The notes beneath the pieces were generated by a model that was not told the DNA's origin, did not search any database, and worked only from the letters and a program-made list of their open reading frames with translations. A stretch of DNA of 21,573 nucleotides, from the NCBI GenBank assembly GCA_021604585.1, contig BQJG01000054.1:1-21573 (forward strand), written 5' to 3'. The translations under genes were made by a program, and so were the position numbers. Shown one piece after another: positions 1 through 9,363 of the stretch. Origin of the DNA: Hyphococcus sp. GTDB lineage: Bacteria; Pseudomonadota; Alphaproteobacteria; Caulobacterales; Parvularculaceae. The stretch's first letter is position 1. Each line of letters begins with the position of its first letter.

Positions 1-1372
1 CGCCATCCGAAACAACGAAACAGGAAAGCTTTTTGTCTTTCAAGGTTTCGCAGGTGGCGGCGGCTTCGATCTCAGAAAGCTTCGTGATGCGCGCGCGATA
101 GAGTGTCTTTCCATCATCTCTGGGCGTCGGCAGAACCACGCGTTCGCGTTTTTCCATACCGGTTTTGGCGACAGCTTTCTCGAGTTCCGTCTGCGCCATT
201 TCCTTGGTGGAATAGGCGCCGATCTGAACGCTCCAGGCAAAATCGGCGAGGCTTTCAAAGTCTCCCTGTCCGATCATGCCGTCATTCACATCAAAGCCGG
301 CGAGGCGGGTGCGTTCAAATTCGTTGAAGTCATCGGGATCTGCCAGCGTGTCTGCTTGGGCGATCAGCGCGCCAATGCCGTCGCTCGCTGCCGGGTCGCC
401 TGAGCCAAAACTCGCCGCAGCGGTCAGTATTTCTGCGCGCATGGTTTCATTGTCAGCGACGGTCGGGACGGGATTCTTGGCCGCCATAGCCGCAACCAGT
501 GTCGGCTTAAGGCGCGGGCTTGGCGTATCGCGATAAAGTGAAGCGATTAGGGCAGGTTTGGCTTCGATCTGAGCAAAAGCCTTGTTGAGAATGTCGCGCA
601 TATGCGCGTCGCGGGTTGCAGAAGACCGCCCGCCGAGCACGACGCCGATCAGATGGTTGCCGTCGCGTGTCGCCGAGGTCGTGAGATTGAAGCCGGATGC
701 GCGCGTATAGCCGGTCTTGAGACCATCGGCGCCTTCAAAGGTGCGGACCAGCGCGTTGTGCGTGCGATAGGTGCGGCCGTCCCAGACGAAGCTCTGTTCC
801 GAGAAATAGTGAAAATATTGCGGGAAATCCTGCATTAAGCGGCGGCCGAGCGTCGCCATGTCTTTCGCCGTGGTCACCTGCCGGGAATTTGGCAGGCCGG
901 ACGCGTTTTTGAAGGTCGTGCGCGACATGCCGATGGCGCGCGCTTTGGTTGTCATGTTCTGCGCAAAGCGCCATTCCGACCCGGCGATCTCTTCGGCGAC
1001 GGCGGCGGCGACATCATTGGCGGATTTGACCACCAGCGCCTGAATTGCGGTTTCCACCGTAATCGTCGATCCGCTGGTGAGGCCAAGTTTTGACGGTGGC
1101 TGTCCGGCGGCGTGTGCGGAAACCTTGATCTTGGAATCCATGGTCAAACGCCCGGCCTCCAGTTCCTCGAACAGGAGATAGAGCGTCATCATCTTGGTTA
1201 AGGAGGCGGGATAACGCTGGCCGTCGGAATAGCGGTCAAACAGCACATCGCCTGAATCGGCGTGGACGACGTAAGCGGCGTATTTTGAATTCGCCGACGC
1301 CTGGGGGGCCAAACACAGCGCCATAACCAGCGCCAAGGCCCATACTGTTACACTACGAAACGCCATGACCAT
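1..1372 (-). CDS. D-alanyl-D-alanine carboxypeptidase (penicillin-binding protein, S11 family) with C-terminal SPOR domain, C-terminus cut by window edge
   Basis: A periplasmic serine D,D-carboxypeptidase that trims the terminal D-Ala from peptidoglycan stem peptides. The reading frame is open from the ATG at 1372 to the window edge (457 codons). Residues 1-27 are a signal peptide ending ASA. The three S11 active-site motifs are present: SLTK at 57-60 with nucleophile Ser57, SAN at 117-119, and KTG at 219-221. A poorly conserved linker is followed, from about residue 380 (WSVQIGAYST), by a SPOR peptidoglycan-binding domain that seems nearly complete at position 1, so few residues are missing. 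I prefer the 1372 start because GAGG lies 8 nt upstream; ATG 1366 is an alternative. It is divergent from the phasin. The DacA/DacC-like class is certain; which paralogue it is cannot be told. Confidence 0.93.
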   Translation of the reverse strand, partial: MVMAFRSVTVWALALVMALCLAPQASANSKYAAYVVHADSGDVLFDRYSDGQRYPASLTKMMTLYLLFEELEAGRLTMDSKIKVSAHAAGQPPSKLGLTSGSTITVETAIQALVVKSANDVAAAVAEEIAGSEWRFAQNMTTKARAIGMSRTTFKNASGLPNSRQVTTAKDMATLGRRLMQDFPQYFHYFSEQSFVWDGRTYRTHNALVRTFEGADGLKTGYTRASGFNLTTSATRDGNHLIGVVLGGRSSATRDAHMRDILNKAFAQIEAKPALIASLYRDTPSPRLKPTLVAAMAAKNPVPTVADNETMRAEILTAAASFGSGDPAASDGIGALIAQADTLADPDDFNEFERTRLAGFDVNDGMIGQGDFESLADFAWSVQIGAYSTKEMAQTELEKAVAKTGMEKRERVVLPTPRDDGKTLYRARITKLSEIEAAATCETLKDKKLSCFVVSDG

Positions 1373-1745
1373 TTAACGAGCCTCGCCCATTCCAATGCCG
1401 TTTTCAATATTCGGAAGACGCCGCCCCCGGGATTTCTGCGCTTTTGCCGCTCAACCCCTAAGATTCCGTCGCCAGCCCAAATGGGCCCTCCGGTCTCTTT
1501 ATGAGCAAACGCTGTGCCGTAGGCCCCGTTTTCGAGTGTCTCCAGGCGAAACGAATCATCGCCGAACGCGGTAAACGGACAGTTAACGTTTGCTTTACGA
1601 ATGCCGCCAAAAGAAAAATTTTGCAGCGCACAAAAAACCCTTGACCCCGAGGGCGGTCATCCATATGTTGCACTGCACAAGAGGCGGGCTTCCGCTTTTA
1701 ACGTAATTGAATCAAATAATTAGGTTGATTCCCATGGAGACTGAT
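1373..1745. other. Intergenic region between the divergent carboxypeptidase and phasin genes
   Basis: This 373-nt stretch holds no convincing gene. It carries the phasin promoter region near 1641-1669 and two TGC-N3-GCA dyads, described separately. At 1583-1597 there is TTAA-N7-TTTA, one base off the CtrA-type TTAA-N7-TTAA pattern; this is weak evidence only. A 71-codon leftward frame at 1458-1673 overlaps the phasin promoter and resembles no family I know. The part from 1373 to 1580 shows nothing I can name. Confidence 0.6.
1621..1680 (+). promoter_or_regulatory. Phasin promoter with two TGC-N3-GCA dyads (possible PhaR sites)
   Basis: TTGACC (1641-1646), a 17-nt spacer and TATGTT (1664-1669) make a sigma-70-like promoter, with the expected start near 1676, about 70 nt before the phasin ATG. 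Two near-identical 13-mers lie 47 nt apart: TTGCAGCGCACAA at 1621-1633 and TTGCACTGCACAA at 1668-1680. Each contains TGC-N3-GCA; the second covers the end of the -10 and the predicted start site. PhaR, the phasin repressor of several alphaproteobacteria, is reported to bind TGC-rich dyads of this type, so repression by PhaR is a reasonable inference. Confidence 0.5.
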
Positions 1746-2186
1746 ATGGCGACTGACAAGAAAACCACTGCTTCTGACGCATTTGACGTCAACGCGTTTG
1801 GTCCTGAGTCCTTCAAAGAAGGCTATGAAAAATTTGCGGAAGGCGTTTCTTCGTTCGCTGACTTCCAAAAAGAGTCGCTGAATGCGCTAATGGCGTCGGC
1901 TTCTGCATTCACCAAGGGTTTTGAGAAGCTGAGCGCCGAACAGGCTGCTTTCACCAAAGCCAGCTTTGAAGACACTGTGGCGACTGCAAAAGCAGCGTCA
2001 GCCAGCAAAACGCTGCAGGAAGCGATTGAGCTGAACAGCGAATTCATTCGCGGTTCGGTTGAGAAAAACCTCGGCCAAATCAACAAGGTGGCGGATATTT
2101 GCGCGGCCGCCACGAAAGAGACGGTTGAGCCTCTGACCGCCCGTTACACCGAGCTGGTCGAAAAAATTCAGGCCTACCGCCCGTAA
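1746..2186 (+). CDS. Phasin family protein
   Basis: A 146-residue, mostly alpha-helical protein of the phasin family, which coats polyhydroxyalkanoate granules or acts as a small stress-linked amphipathic protein. The sequence is rich in Ala, Glu, Lys and Phe, with heptad-like helices and no signal peptide or membrane segment. Motifs such as FADFQKESLNALMASA and the C-terminal EPLTARYTELVEKIQ are typical of the alphaproteobacterial family. I chose ATG 1746 because GGAGA lies 5-6 nt upstream; the frame could also start at ATG 1734 or TTG 1707, adding up to 13 residues. It stands alone, with its own promoter upstream and a terminator at 2226. No PHA synthase is in the window, so the link to granules comes from the family only. 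Confidence 0.9.
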   Translation: MATDKKTTASDAFDVNAFGPESFKEGYEKFAEGVSSFADFQKESLNALMASASAFTKGFEKLSAEQAAFTKASFEDTVATAKAASASKTLQEAIELNSEFIRGSVEKNLGQINKVADICAAATKETVEPLTARYTELVEKIQAYRP

Positions 2187-2225
2187 GGGTCTCAGTAACA
2201 GTTCTGCGTACTCAGTTGCGTAAAA

Positions 2226-2257
2226 GGGTCCGGTGCGTATCGCCGGGCCCTTTTTTT
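2226..2257 (+). terminator. Rho-independent terminator after the phasin gene
   Basis: An 8-bp stem (GGGTCCGG pairing with CCGGGCCC, one G-T pair) with a 9-nt loop is followed by seven T. It lies 40 nt after the phasin stop and separates that gene from clpS. Confidence 0.88.
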
Positions 2258-2383
2258 ATTTGTTAAGTTTCTCCACCGGGGAAAAATTTGCGTCTTTTCA
2301 ACCTCGACCAACTACTTATCTAATAGGCTGCGACGGCTTTCGCAGTTGCGGTGGCCGGTTAAAAAGTAGAATTTGAAGGATCT

Positions 2384-2749
2384 ATGGCTGAAGACAACGA
2401 TAACGACCAGGAACGCGGCCCAGATCAAGGTAATGGCAACGGTCAGGGCACTGGCAACGGTGTCGGCGTCGTCACCAAGACGGCGCCCAAGACCAAGCGC
2501 CCGTCGCTCTATAAGGTGCTCCTGCTCAACGACGATTACACGCCGCAGGAATTCGTCGTGTGGCTGCTTCAAGCTGTCTTTAAAAAAGACGCCGAAGAAG
2601 CCGTGCGCGTGATGATGCATGTCCACCAGTCTGGCGTTGGCGTCTGTGGCGTATACACTTATGAAATAGCGGAGACGAAAGTGGCGCAAGTGATGGAGCT
2701 GTCGCGCCGCAACCAGCATCCGCTGCAATGTACGATGGAACGGGAGTAA
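2384..2749 (+). CDS. clpS: ATP-dependent Clp protease adaptor ClpS
   Basis: The N-degron adaptor: it binds proteins with Leu, Phe, Tyr or Trp at the N-terminus and delivers them to ClpA-ClpP. The protein is 121 residues. The conserved core runs from about residue 40 to the end, with the pocket signature LLNDDYTPQEFV (the Asn-Asp-Asp contacts the substrate alpha-amino group) and the conserved MHVHQSG histidine segment. Residues 1-35 are a disordered Asn/Gly/Asp-rich extension. GAAGGA sits about 4 nt before the ATG. The stop is 3 nt before the clpA GTG, and the clpA ribosome site overlaps the clpS end, so the two are probably translationally coupled. Many alphaproteobacteria also carry a second ClpS; this is the copy linked to clpA. 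Confidence 0.97.
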   Translation: MAEDNDNDQERGPDQGNGNGQGTGNGVGVVTKTAPKTKRPSLYKVLLLNDDYTPQEFVVWLLQAVFKKDAEEAVRVMMHVHQSGVGVCGVYTYEIAETKVAQVMELSRRNQHPLQCTMERE

Positions 2750-2752
2750 GCA

Positions 2753-5083
<2,331 letters not shown>

Positions 5084-5110
5084 CACCGAACCTTTTTTCG
5101 TTTGAAACAA

Positions 5111-5140
5111 AAAAACGCCGGGATAAAACCCGGCGTTTTT
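5111..5140. terminator. Bidirectional rho-independent terminator between clpA and the Flp prepilin gene
   Basis: A perfect 12-bp stem (AAAAACGCCGGG with CCCGGCGTTTTT) and a 6-nt loop, T-tracted on both strands. It lies 27 nt after clpA and 29 nt beyond the stop of the convergent prepilin gene, so it can end both transcripts. Confidence 0.93.
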
Positions 5141-5169
5141 GATTCTGTATGCGCATCATCATCATGCGT

Positions 5170-5817
5170 CTATTGATAGCCTTTGCATTTCTTATTGTTT
5201 TTAATTTTGCCGTTTTTCTTGATGCACTCAGGCGGCACATTGTCGTTCGGGTCTGGCTGACCGGCATTCGGATCCGGTTCATTGGGGTCCGGAGCACCTG
5301 GATCAGGCGCCGGTGTCGGTCCGCCGCCACCCGTATCAGAACCGCTTCCAGAACCTGATCCGCTGCTCCCTGATCCGCTGTCGCCTGGGGCGCCGCCGGA
5401 TGTGCCGCCGCCGGACGAAGAGCCGCCACCTGAATTGGCGGGATCTTGCGTTCCACCCGAGCCGCTATCTGTCGGATCACCGGAACTGCCGCCGGGCGCG
5501 GGCTCGTCATAGTCGTCGCCGCCGCCGCCGCCGGAGCTTCCCGAGCCGCCGCCATAGCCGCTGCCGCCGGAACCACCCGAACCTGACCCGCCGCCGCTGG
5601 CGTTGCCGCCATTGCCGCCGGACCCGGTACCGCCCGGTCCATTCTTCAAGGAGTTTTCGACATTGTTGAATTGTCCGCGCGTGTTCTCGCCCGTCACCGC
5701 AACAGCCGCCATGATGGCGACCGCGATCAGACCGGCGATCATGCCGTATTCAATCGCTGTTGCGCCCGACAAATTTTGTTTGAAGGATGTGAGTTTACTT
5801 TTCCGCCGAAGAACCAT
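5170..5817 (-). CDS. Flp/Fap-type (type IVb) prepilin with a long Gly/Ser-rich tail
   Basis: The N-terminal 45 residues are a textbook Flp prepilin: a basic leader, prepilin peptidase site after Gly18, then ATAIEY (Glu23 at +5, Tyr24 at +6) and a hydrophobic helix to about residue 42. Ordinary Flp pilins end near residue 55-65. This one continues to 215: Gly/Ser/Asn-rich low complexity (about 59-156), a Pro/Asp stretch with PDPG and three PDPN units (about 158-194), and a basic tail with Cys198 and Cys211. It is expected at the cell envelope as a minor or modified pilin, or as an anchored surface filament. AAAGG sits 9 nt before the ATG. No tad/cpa assembly genes are in the window. The pilin module is certain; the tail's role is unknown. 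The tail frame runs without interruption into a matching bidirectional terminator. Confidence 0.85.
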   Translation of the reverse strand: MVLRRKSKLTSFKQNLSGATAIEYGMIAGLIAVAIMAAVAVTGENTRGQFNNVENSLKNGPGGTGSGGNGGNASGGGSGSGGSGGSGYGGGSGSSGGGGGDDYDEPAPGGSSGDPTDSGSGGTQDPANSGGGSSSGGGTSGGAPGDSGSGSSGSGSGSGSDTGGGGPTPAPDPGAPDPNEPDPNAGQPDPNDNVPPECIKKNGKIKNNKKCKGYQ

Positions 5818-6023
5818 GGGTTCGGCCTTTCAGTCTGCATAACGCTACCGGTTGTTCAAAATTTACAGAAATCTCTGTATGATTTGTTAACCTGAGCAAA
5901 TGTCGTTGAATTTAAATGTCGCAACGCTTTTCGCATTAAGCATGTTTGCAACGCAAATTATGCAAGAATGGCGTAGACGTACGAATTTAGGATGCAGCAT
6001 GGTTAACACTGTAATGCTGATAT

Positions 6024-6875
6024 TTAGATTTCGGATTGTTCGTCAACGCTGATCGTCATGTTCAGCATCATAGTTTCACCGGGAGAGAGCGTTTTTTCTC
6101 CGAAACGCAGCGGCAGTTGCGTGATGGGTTCAAGGCAAAAGAAACCGGTTTTCGCCGGCGCGTAAAGATGCGCAAAAGGCGCATTGCTGGAAAGACGCAT
6201 GCAAGAGGAGGACTGACGGATATCTGCGCCGCCGCGCCAGCCGATATAAGAAAAGTCAGCGCCGGCAGCAGGCAACGGGCTTCCACCGTTAAAATTAAGC
6301 GGTTCAGGTTTGGGCGATTCTCGCCACCGTCCGGTTTGTGCATCTGACGACCAGAGCTGGTCCGCCGCGAATTGCAGTCTGGTCTCGCTGCTGCGCGGGA
6401 AAAAGGGATGCAACCCCAGTCCCACCGGCATTTGTGAGGCTCCGGTGTTTTTCAGTGATAAGGTGATGGAGAGAGATTGCTCCGTCAGCGTGAAATCCTG
6501 AAACGCGCTGAACGCAAATGGATAAACGCCCGCCGTTGGATCATGATCGTAACGACACTGCAATTGATCGGAAGTTTGGGAGGTTACCTTCCAGTTATTG
6601 ACCCAGCCATGTCCGTGCAGGGCGTGTTCTGGGTCGCAAACAGGCAGTGTCGGCGCGAGGGTATGGTGGCGCCCGTCAAAATCGAAACCATCTGAAATAC
6701 GGCTGAACCAGGGGACGCAGGGAAAGCACGCGGCTTCGCGAGGGTCCGACGCCACAGCTTTAAGCGAGGCCGCCGGCCGCAAAATGTTGCAGCCATCATG
6801 GCGGAGCGACAAAACAGCGCCGCCAAATTCCGGCGCGAATTCGGCGCGCATGTTTCCGGCATTGAGTTCGATCAA
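6024..6875 (-). CDS. Aldose 1-epimerase family protein (galactose mutarotase-like)
   Basis: A 283-residue beta-sandwich enzyme of the GalM/YeaD-like superfamily, which interconverts alpha and beta anomers of aldoses. Seen in the sequence: HGHGW with His87 and His89, GLGLHPFFP with His156 (the second catalytic histidine position), and CLEPITQLP near 250 with the candidate catalytic glutamate. There is no signal peptide, so it is cytosolic. I chose TTG 6875, with AAGGA 8 nt upstream, because longer starts would run into the preceding gene's coding sequence; ATG 6851 is possible but would cut the first strand. The gap to the upstream propeller gene is 29 nt, so the two are probably cotranscribed. 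The exact sugar is unknown. Confidence 0.85.
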   Translation of the reverse strand: MIELNAGNMRAEFAPEFGGAVLSLRHDGCNILRPAASLKAVASDPREAACFPCVPWFSRISDGFDFDGRHHTLAPTLPVCDPEHALHGHGWVNNWKVTSQTSDQLQCRYDHDPTAGVYPFAFSAFQDFTLTEQSLSITLSLKNTGASQMPVGLGLHPFFPRSSETRLQFAADQLWSSDAQTGRWRESPKPEPLNFNGGSPLPAAGADFSYIGWRGGADIRQSSSCMRLSSNAPFAHLYAPAKTGFFCLEPITQLPLRFGEKTLSPGETMMLNMTISVDEQSEI

Positions 6876-6904
6876 GGCGCGATTCCTTTTGCGCGCCTTA
6901 TACC

Positions 6905-8167
6905 CTAATTCGCTTGCAACGGCAGCGTCATGATTTTTAGCGGCTTGAGTTCCGCGCCCTCGCGCACCTTCCACTCGCCGTCATAGGATGGCCAATTCGA
7001 GGTTGCGATATAGTGGAATTTCTTACCCAGAACCGCACCATGGGTCGGTTCATTCCATTCATCCAGGTTTTGCTGCATGGCGATGAACGTCGAGACGGCG
7101 GTCGCGTCATCATTAAGGCCGATATAAACGATGCGGATCGGTGTCGTTCCGTTTTGGATGCCGATCAGGCCGCCCTTATAATAATAAAGTCCGTCAATAC
7201 CGCCGAGATGGGCGTCCGCAGTGTTTTCCAGTGCTGTCACGGCGCCGCTTTGCGTATTGATGACGAACAATCCGCCGAGATAGTCAGCGACAAACATTCG
7301 ATGGTTCTTTTCGTCTAGCGCGATGCCCTGCAAATTCACAAAGCGCGGATCGTCTGCGAAGACATCCAGTGTCTGACCACCGGGCTCCATTTTTAGAATG
7401 CGCGGCGTGACGGAATCGCTGGCGTAAACTGTTCCGTCTTTCGCCACCTCAATATCGCCGATGATGGCTTCGCTATCGCTGACTCTGATCTCCCGGAATG
7501 GCGCGCCGGTCTTTGCGTTGAAGGCCATGACCGACGCAAATTTATTTTCAGGATTAGCATCTTCATAGGCGAGCTGATTGTTGACCGCCGCCCAAATGGT
7601 GTCGCCGCGAATTTCCAGATCGAAAACGCCGCCACGGGCCGTTGCGACGCGCGTCAGCTCTTGCGCATTTTTTTTTGCCTTGAAGATCGAGCCGTTACGG
7701 ACGGAACCAATATAAAGGTTGTTCTTGCGGTCATAGGCGATGGCTTCAGGCAAATGTTCATTGGCTGAAAATTCGCGGACAGAATCAGCGTCACCGATTG
7801 CAGCCATGTTCGCTTCCATGCGCTCTGCAATCGGGGCGTAAGCCGGGAGCGCTTTGAACGCATCGAACGCAGGATGGCCTGTGAGGTTGAAGCTCAATCC
7901 GCGATCAGCGGCTTTCGCCGCCAGCGCCAGCGCTTCGTCCTGCCGGTCCGCCAGCAGCCGGGCGAGAATGCGGTTGCGGTAGACATAGAGCGACCAGGGC
8001 CGCGTGCTTTGGGCGGCATCGAGCGCTTCGTTCAGCGCCGGCCATTCTTCGGCTTCAAACGCCGCCGCCGCGCGGGTCATGCTCTCCCGATAATCCGGCG
8101 TTTCGGCTGCAATCACGGATGCGCCAAACGCCAGGGCAAAGCTCGCCGCTATGGTCAGTTTTTTCAT
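6905..8167 (-). CDS. Secreted SMP-30/gluconolactonase-like beta-propeller protein with N-terminal helical region
   Basis: A 420-residue exported protein. Residues 1-21 are a Sec signal peptide (MKKL, hydrophobic core, ending VIAA). About 22-120 is an alanine-rich helical region resembling a TPR-like segment. From about 130 on, repeated strands of the type LPEAIAYD, NLYIGSV, GDIEVAKDGTVYASD, LQGIALDEKNHRMFVADYLGGLFVI match the NHL/SMP-30 propeller superfamily. Such proteins include lactonases and esterases, but I cannot assign metal ligands here, so enzyme activity is not shown. The start ATG 8167 follows GAGGGGAC by a few bases. It heads an apparent operon with the epimerase-like gene and is divergent from the 2OG oxygenase. 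A sugar or lactone role is inference from that neighbour. Confidence 0.8.
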   Translation of the reverse strand: MKKLTIAASFALAFGASVIAAETPDYRESMTRAAAAFEAEEWPALNEALDAAQSTRPWSLYVYRNRILARLLADRQDEALALAAKAADRGLSFNLTGHPAFDAFKALPAYAPIAERMEANMAAIGDADSVREFSANEHLPEAIAYDRKNNLYIGSVRNGSIFKAKKNAQELTRVATARGGVFDLEIRGDTIWAAVNNQLAYEDANPENKFASVMAFNAKTGAPFREIRVSDSEAIIGDIEVAKDGTVYASDSVTPRILKMEPGGQTLDVFADDPRFVNLQGIALDEKNHRMFVADYLGGLFVINTQSGAVTALENTADAHLGGIDGLYYYKGGLIGIQNGTTPIRIVYIGLNDDATAVSTFIAMQQNLDEWNEPTHGAVLGKKFHYIATSNWPSYDGEWKVREGAELKPLKIMTLPLQAN

Positions 8168-8267
8168 TGCATGTCCCCTCAAATGAAGCTGCGCCCTTAA
8201 TACTTGTCGCAAGGCCCGCCCGCCGGAGATAGTCGGTCTGTCGCAAGATAGAGGCGTTTCGCCGCGA

Positions 8268-8302
8268 TTGACCCGGGGGCGGGGATCGGCGATTTTGCCC
8301 CC
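8268..8302 (+). promoter_or_regulatory. Candidate promoter placing the 2OG oxygenase transcript start at its ATG; G/C hairpin abutting the start codon
   Basis: TTGACC (8268-8273), exactly 17 nt, then GATTTT (8291-8296) resembles a sigma-70 promoter with a weak -10. Counting from the -10, +1 falls on 8303, the A of the start codon. There is no Shine-Dalgarno sequence. GGGGGC (8275-8280) and GCCCCC (8297-8302) are complementary and end directly at the ATG. On a longer transcript this hairpin would lie against the start codon. Confidence 0.4.
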
Positions 8303-8983
8303 ATGACCGACACAGCGCGAAATGACTACGAAACCAACGGCTATTGCGTTATTCCGGCGATTGGATCGAAGGAAGTGATCACTCATTTGCTGGCCATCAT
8401 CTGTGCGCAGATGACGGGTCGGCCGGAGTTGCTCAACAAGTTCCTCGCCAAGCCACAGGTGAACGCCAAGCCCGCTTATGAGTTCTACGGGTATCGCAAT
8501 CACACGGTGATGGGTTTCCATTGGGGGCTGACATCGCGCATGGTGTCATTAACCGGGAAAAATCTCGCGCCGACCTACGCATATTTTCGCGCCTATCAGC
8601 AAGGCGATGTGTGCACCGTGCACTCAGACCGGGAATCCTGCGAACATTCCTTGTCCGTGATGCTCGGCAATAGCGATAAAATTGACTGGCCGTTTGAAAT
8701 CGGCGAGCAGCGCTACGAATTTGAAGACGCGTGCAAAATGCAAAAAGCCAATGATTTTGGCGATGAGGAATCGCGCCAACTTGTGCTGACGCCCGGCGAT
8801 GCTGTTCTTTATCAAGGCTGCAACTATCGTCATGGGCGCACCCTGCCGAGCCCCAACCGCTGGTCAGCGCATTTGTTCATGCACTGGGTCGATCTTGACG
8901 GGCCGTTCAAGGAATGGGCGTTTGATCGCCAGCAATTTCCACCCATGGGCGACTTTCCGTTTGCGGAACAAGTGCAGCGCTAG
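8303..8983 (+). CDS. 2-oxoglutarate/Fe(II)-dependent oxygenase family protein
   Basis: A 226-residue protein that fits the 2OG-Fe(II) dioxygenase fold, a double-stranded beta-helix that couples 2-oxoglutarate decarboxylation to hydroxylation of a substrate. The metal triad is visible as His107-x-Asp109 (in the segment around TVHSDRE) and distal His177 (YRHGR), with Arg186 placed as the 2-oxoglutarate carboxylate ligand, followed by the strand HLFMHWVD. The N-terminal part resembles no substrate domain I recognise. It has no signal peptide. It begins 136 nt from the divergent propeller gene and ends in a strong terminator. The substrate (protein, amino acid or small molecule) is unknown. ATG 8303 has no Shine-Dalgarno, and the next in-frame ATG lies well inside the conserved frame, so I keep 8303. 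Confidence 0.78.
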   Translation: MTDTARNDYETNGYCVIPAIGSKEVITHLLAIICAQMTGRPELLNKFLAKPQVNAKPAYEFYGYRNHTVMGFHWGLTSRMVSLTGKNLAPTYAYFRAYQQGDVCTVHSDRESCEHSLSVMLGNSDKIDWPFEIGEQRYEFEDACKMQKANDFGDEESRQLVLTPGDAVLYQGCNYRHGRTLPSPNRWSAHLFMHWVDLDGPFKEWAFDRQQFPPMGDFPFAEQVQR

Positions 8984-9008
8984 CCTGCTCAAAACAGATC
9001 CGGCAAAA

Positions 9009-9050
9009 AAAGACCGCTGCGAGGGAAGGGTTCGCAGCGGTCTTTCTTTG
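9009..9050. terminator. Bidirectional rho-independent terminator after the 2OG oxygenase gene
   Basis: A perfect 14-bp stem (AAAGACCGCTGCGA with TCGCAGCGGTCTTT, 9009-9022 and 9032-9045) with a 9-nt loop. On the + strand it runs into TCTTTCTTT; on the - strand it is followed by seven T, so it could also stop leftward transcripts of the HIT-gene operon. Confidence 0.92.
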
Positions 9051-9363
9051 ACGCACCCCGCGGCAAGGGGTATGGGGGCGCGCCCTTGCGGGTTTGCGTA
9101 TGAACGTCACAAATTTTGAAAGCGCGGCGCGCCGTCAAAACTACTCAGATATTTCAAACTGGATAAAACTCACCCGCGAAGAAAATACTCCGGTGCGCCG
9201 CTTGTCGCAAAACACGACTGCGCGAGGAACTGCGATGAGATATTGTTACAGTAAAGCGCCACGGCAAAAATAAAACCGGCTTTGTGATCTGTTTTGCGGT
9301 CCGAAAACGCGTTAAAACAAGACTCTAGCGCCAGTTATGAAATCTGAAATCAGGTTCCTTGCG
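9051..9363. other. Intergenic region between convergent genes, with one doubtful 57-codon frame
   Basis: This 313-nt stretch lies beyond the terminator at 9009-9050 and the HIT gene stop. It is less GC-rich than its surroundings. A rightward frame from ATG 9100 to TAA 9273 encodes 57 residues (MNVTNFESAARRQ at the start, SKAPRQK at the end). It is basic, has no clear Shine-Dalgarno sequence, and matches no family I know. Nothing else stands out; no hairpin or tRNA-like fold was noticed. Confidence 0.3.

Noticed and set aside
1583..1597. TTAA-N7-TTTA as a CtrA site
   Set aside because: One mismatch from the pattern, far from any mapped start; such matches are expected by chance in an AT-richer gap.
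1458..1673. A 71-codon leftward frame in the phasin upstream region
   Set aside because: It overlaps the phasin promoter and its dyads, and shows no recognisable features or ribosome site.
5282..5669. Long rightward frames (Pro-rich and Arg-rich) opposite the Flp prepilin gene
   Set aside because: They are reading-frame shadows of the repetitive Gly/Ser codons; the - strand frame has a valid prepilin start and terminator.
5898..5960. Short repeats (AAATGTCG twice, GCAACGC twice) upstream of the prepilin gene
   Set aside because: Only 7-8 bases each with irregular spacing; not enough to claim an operator or repeat array.
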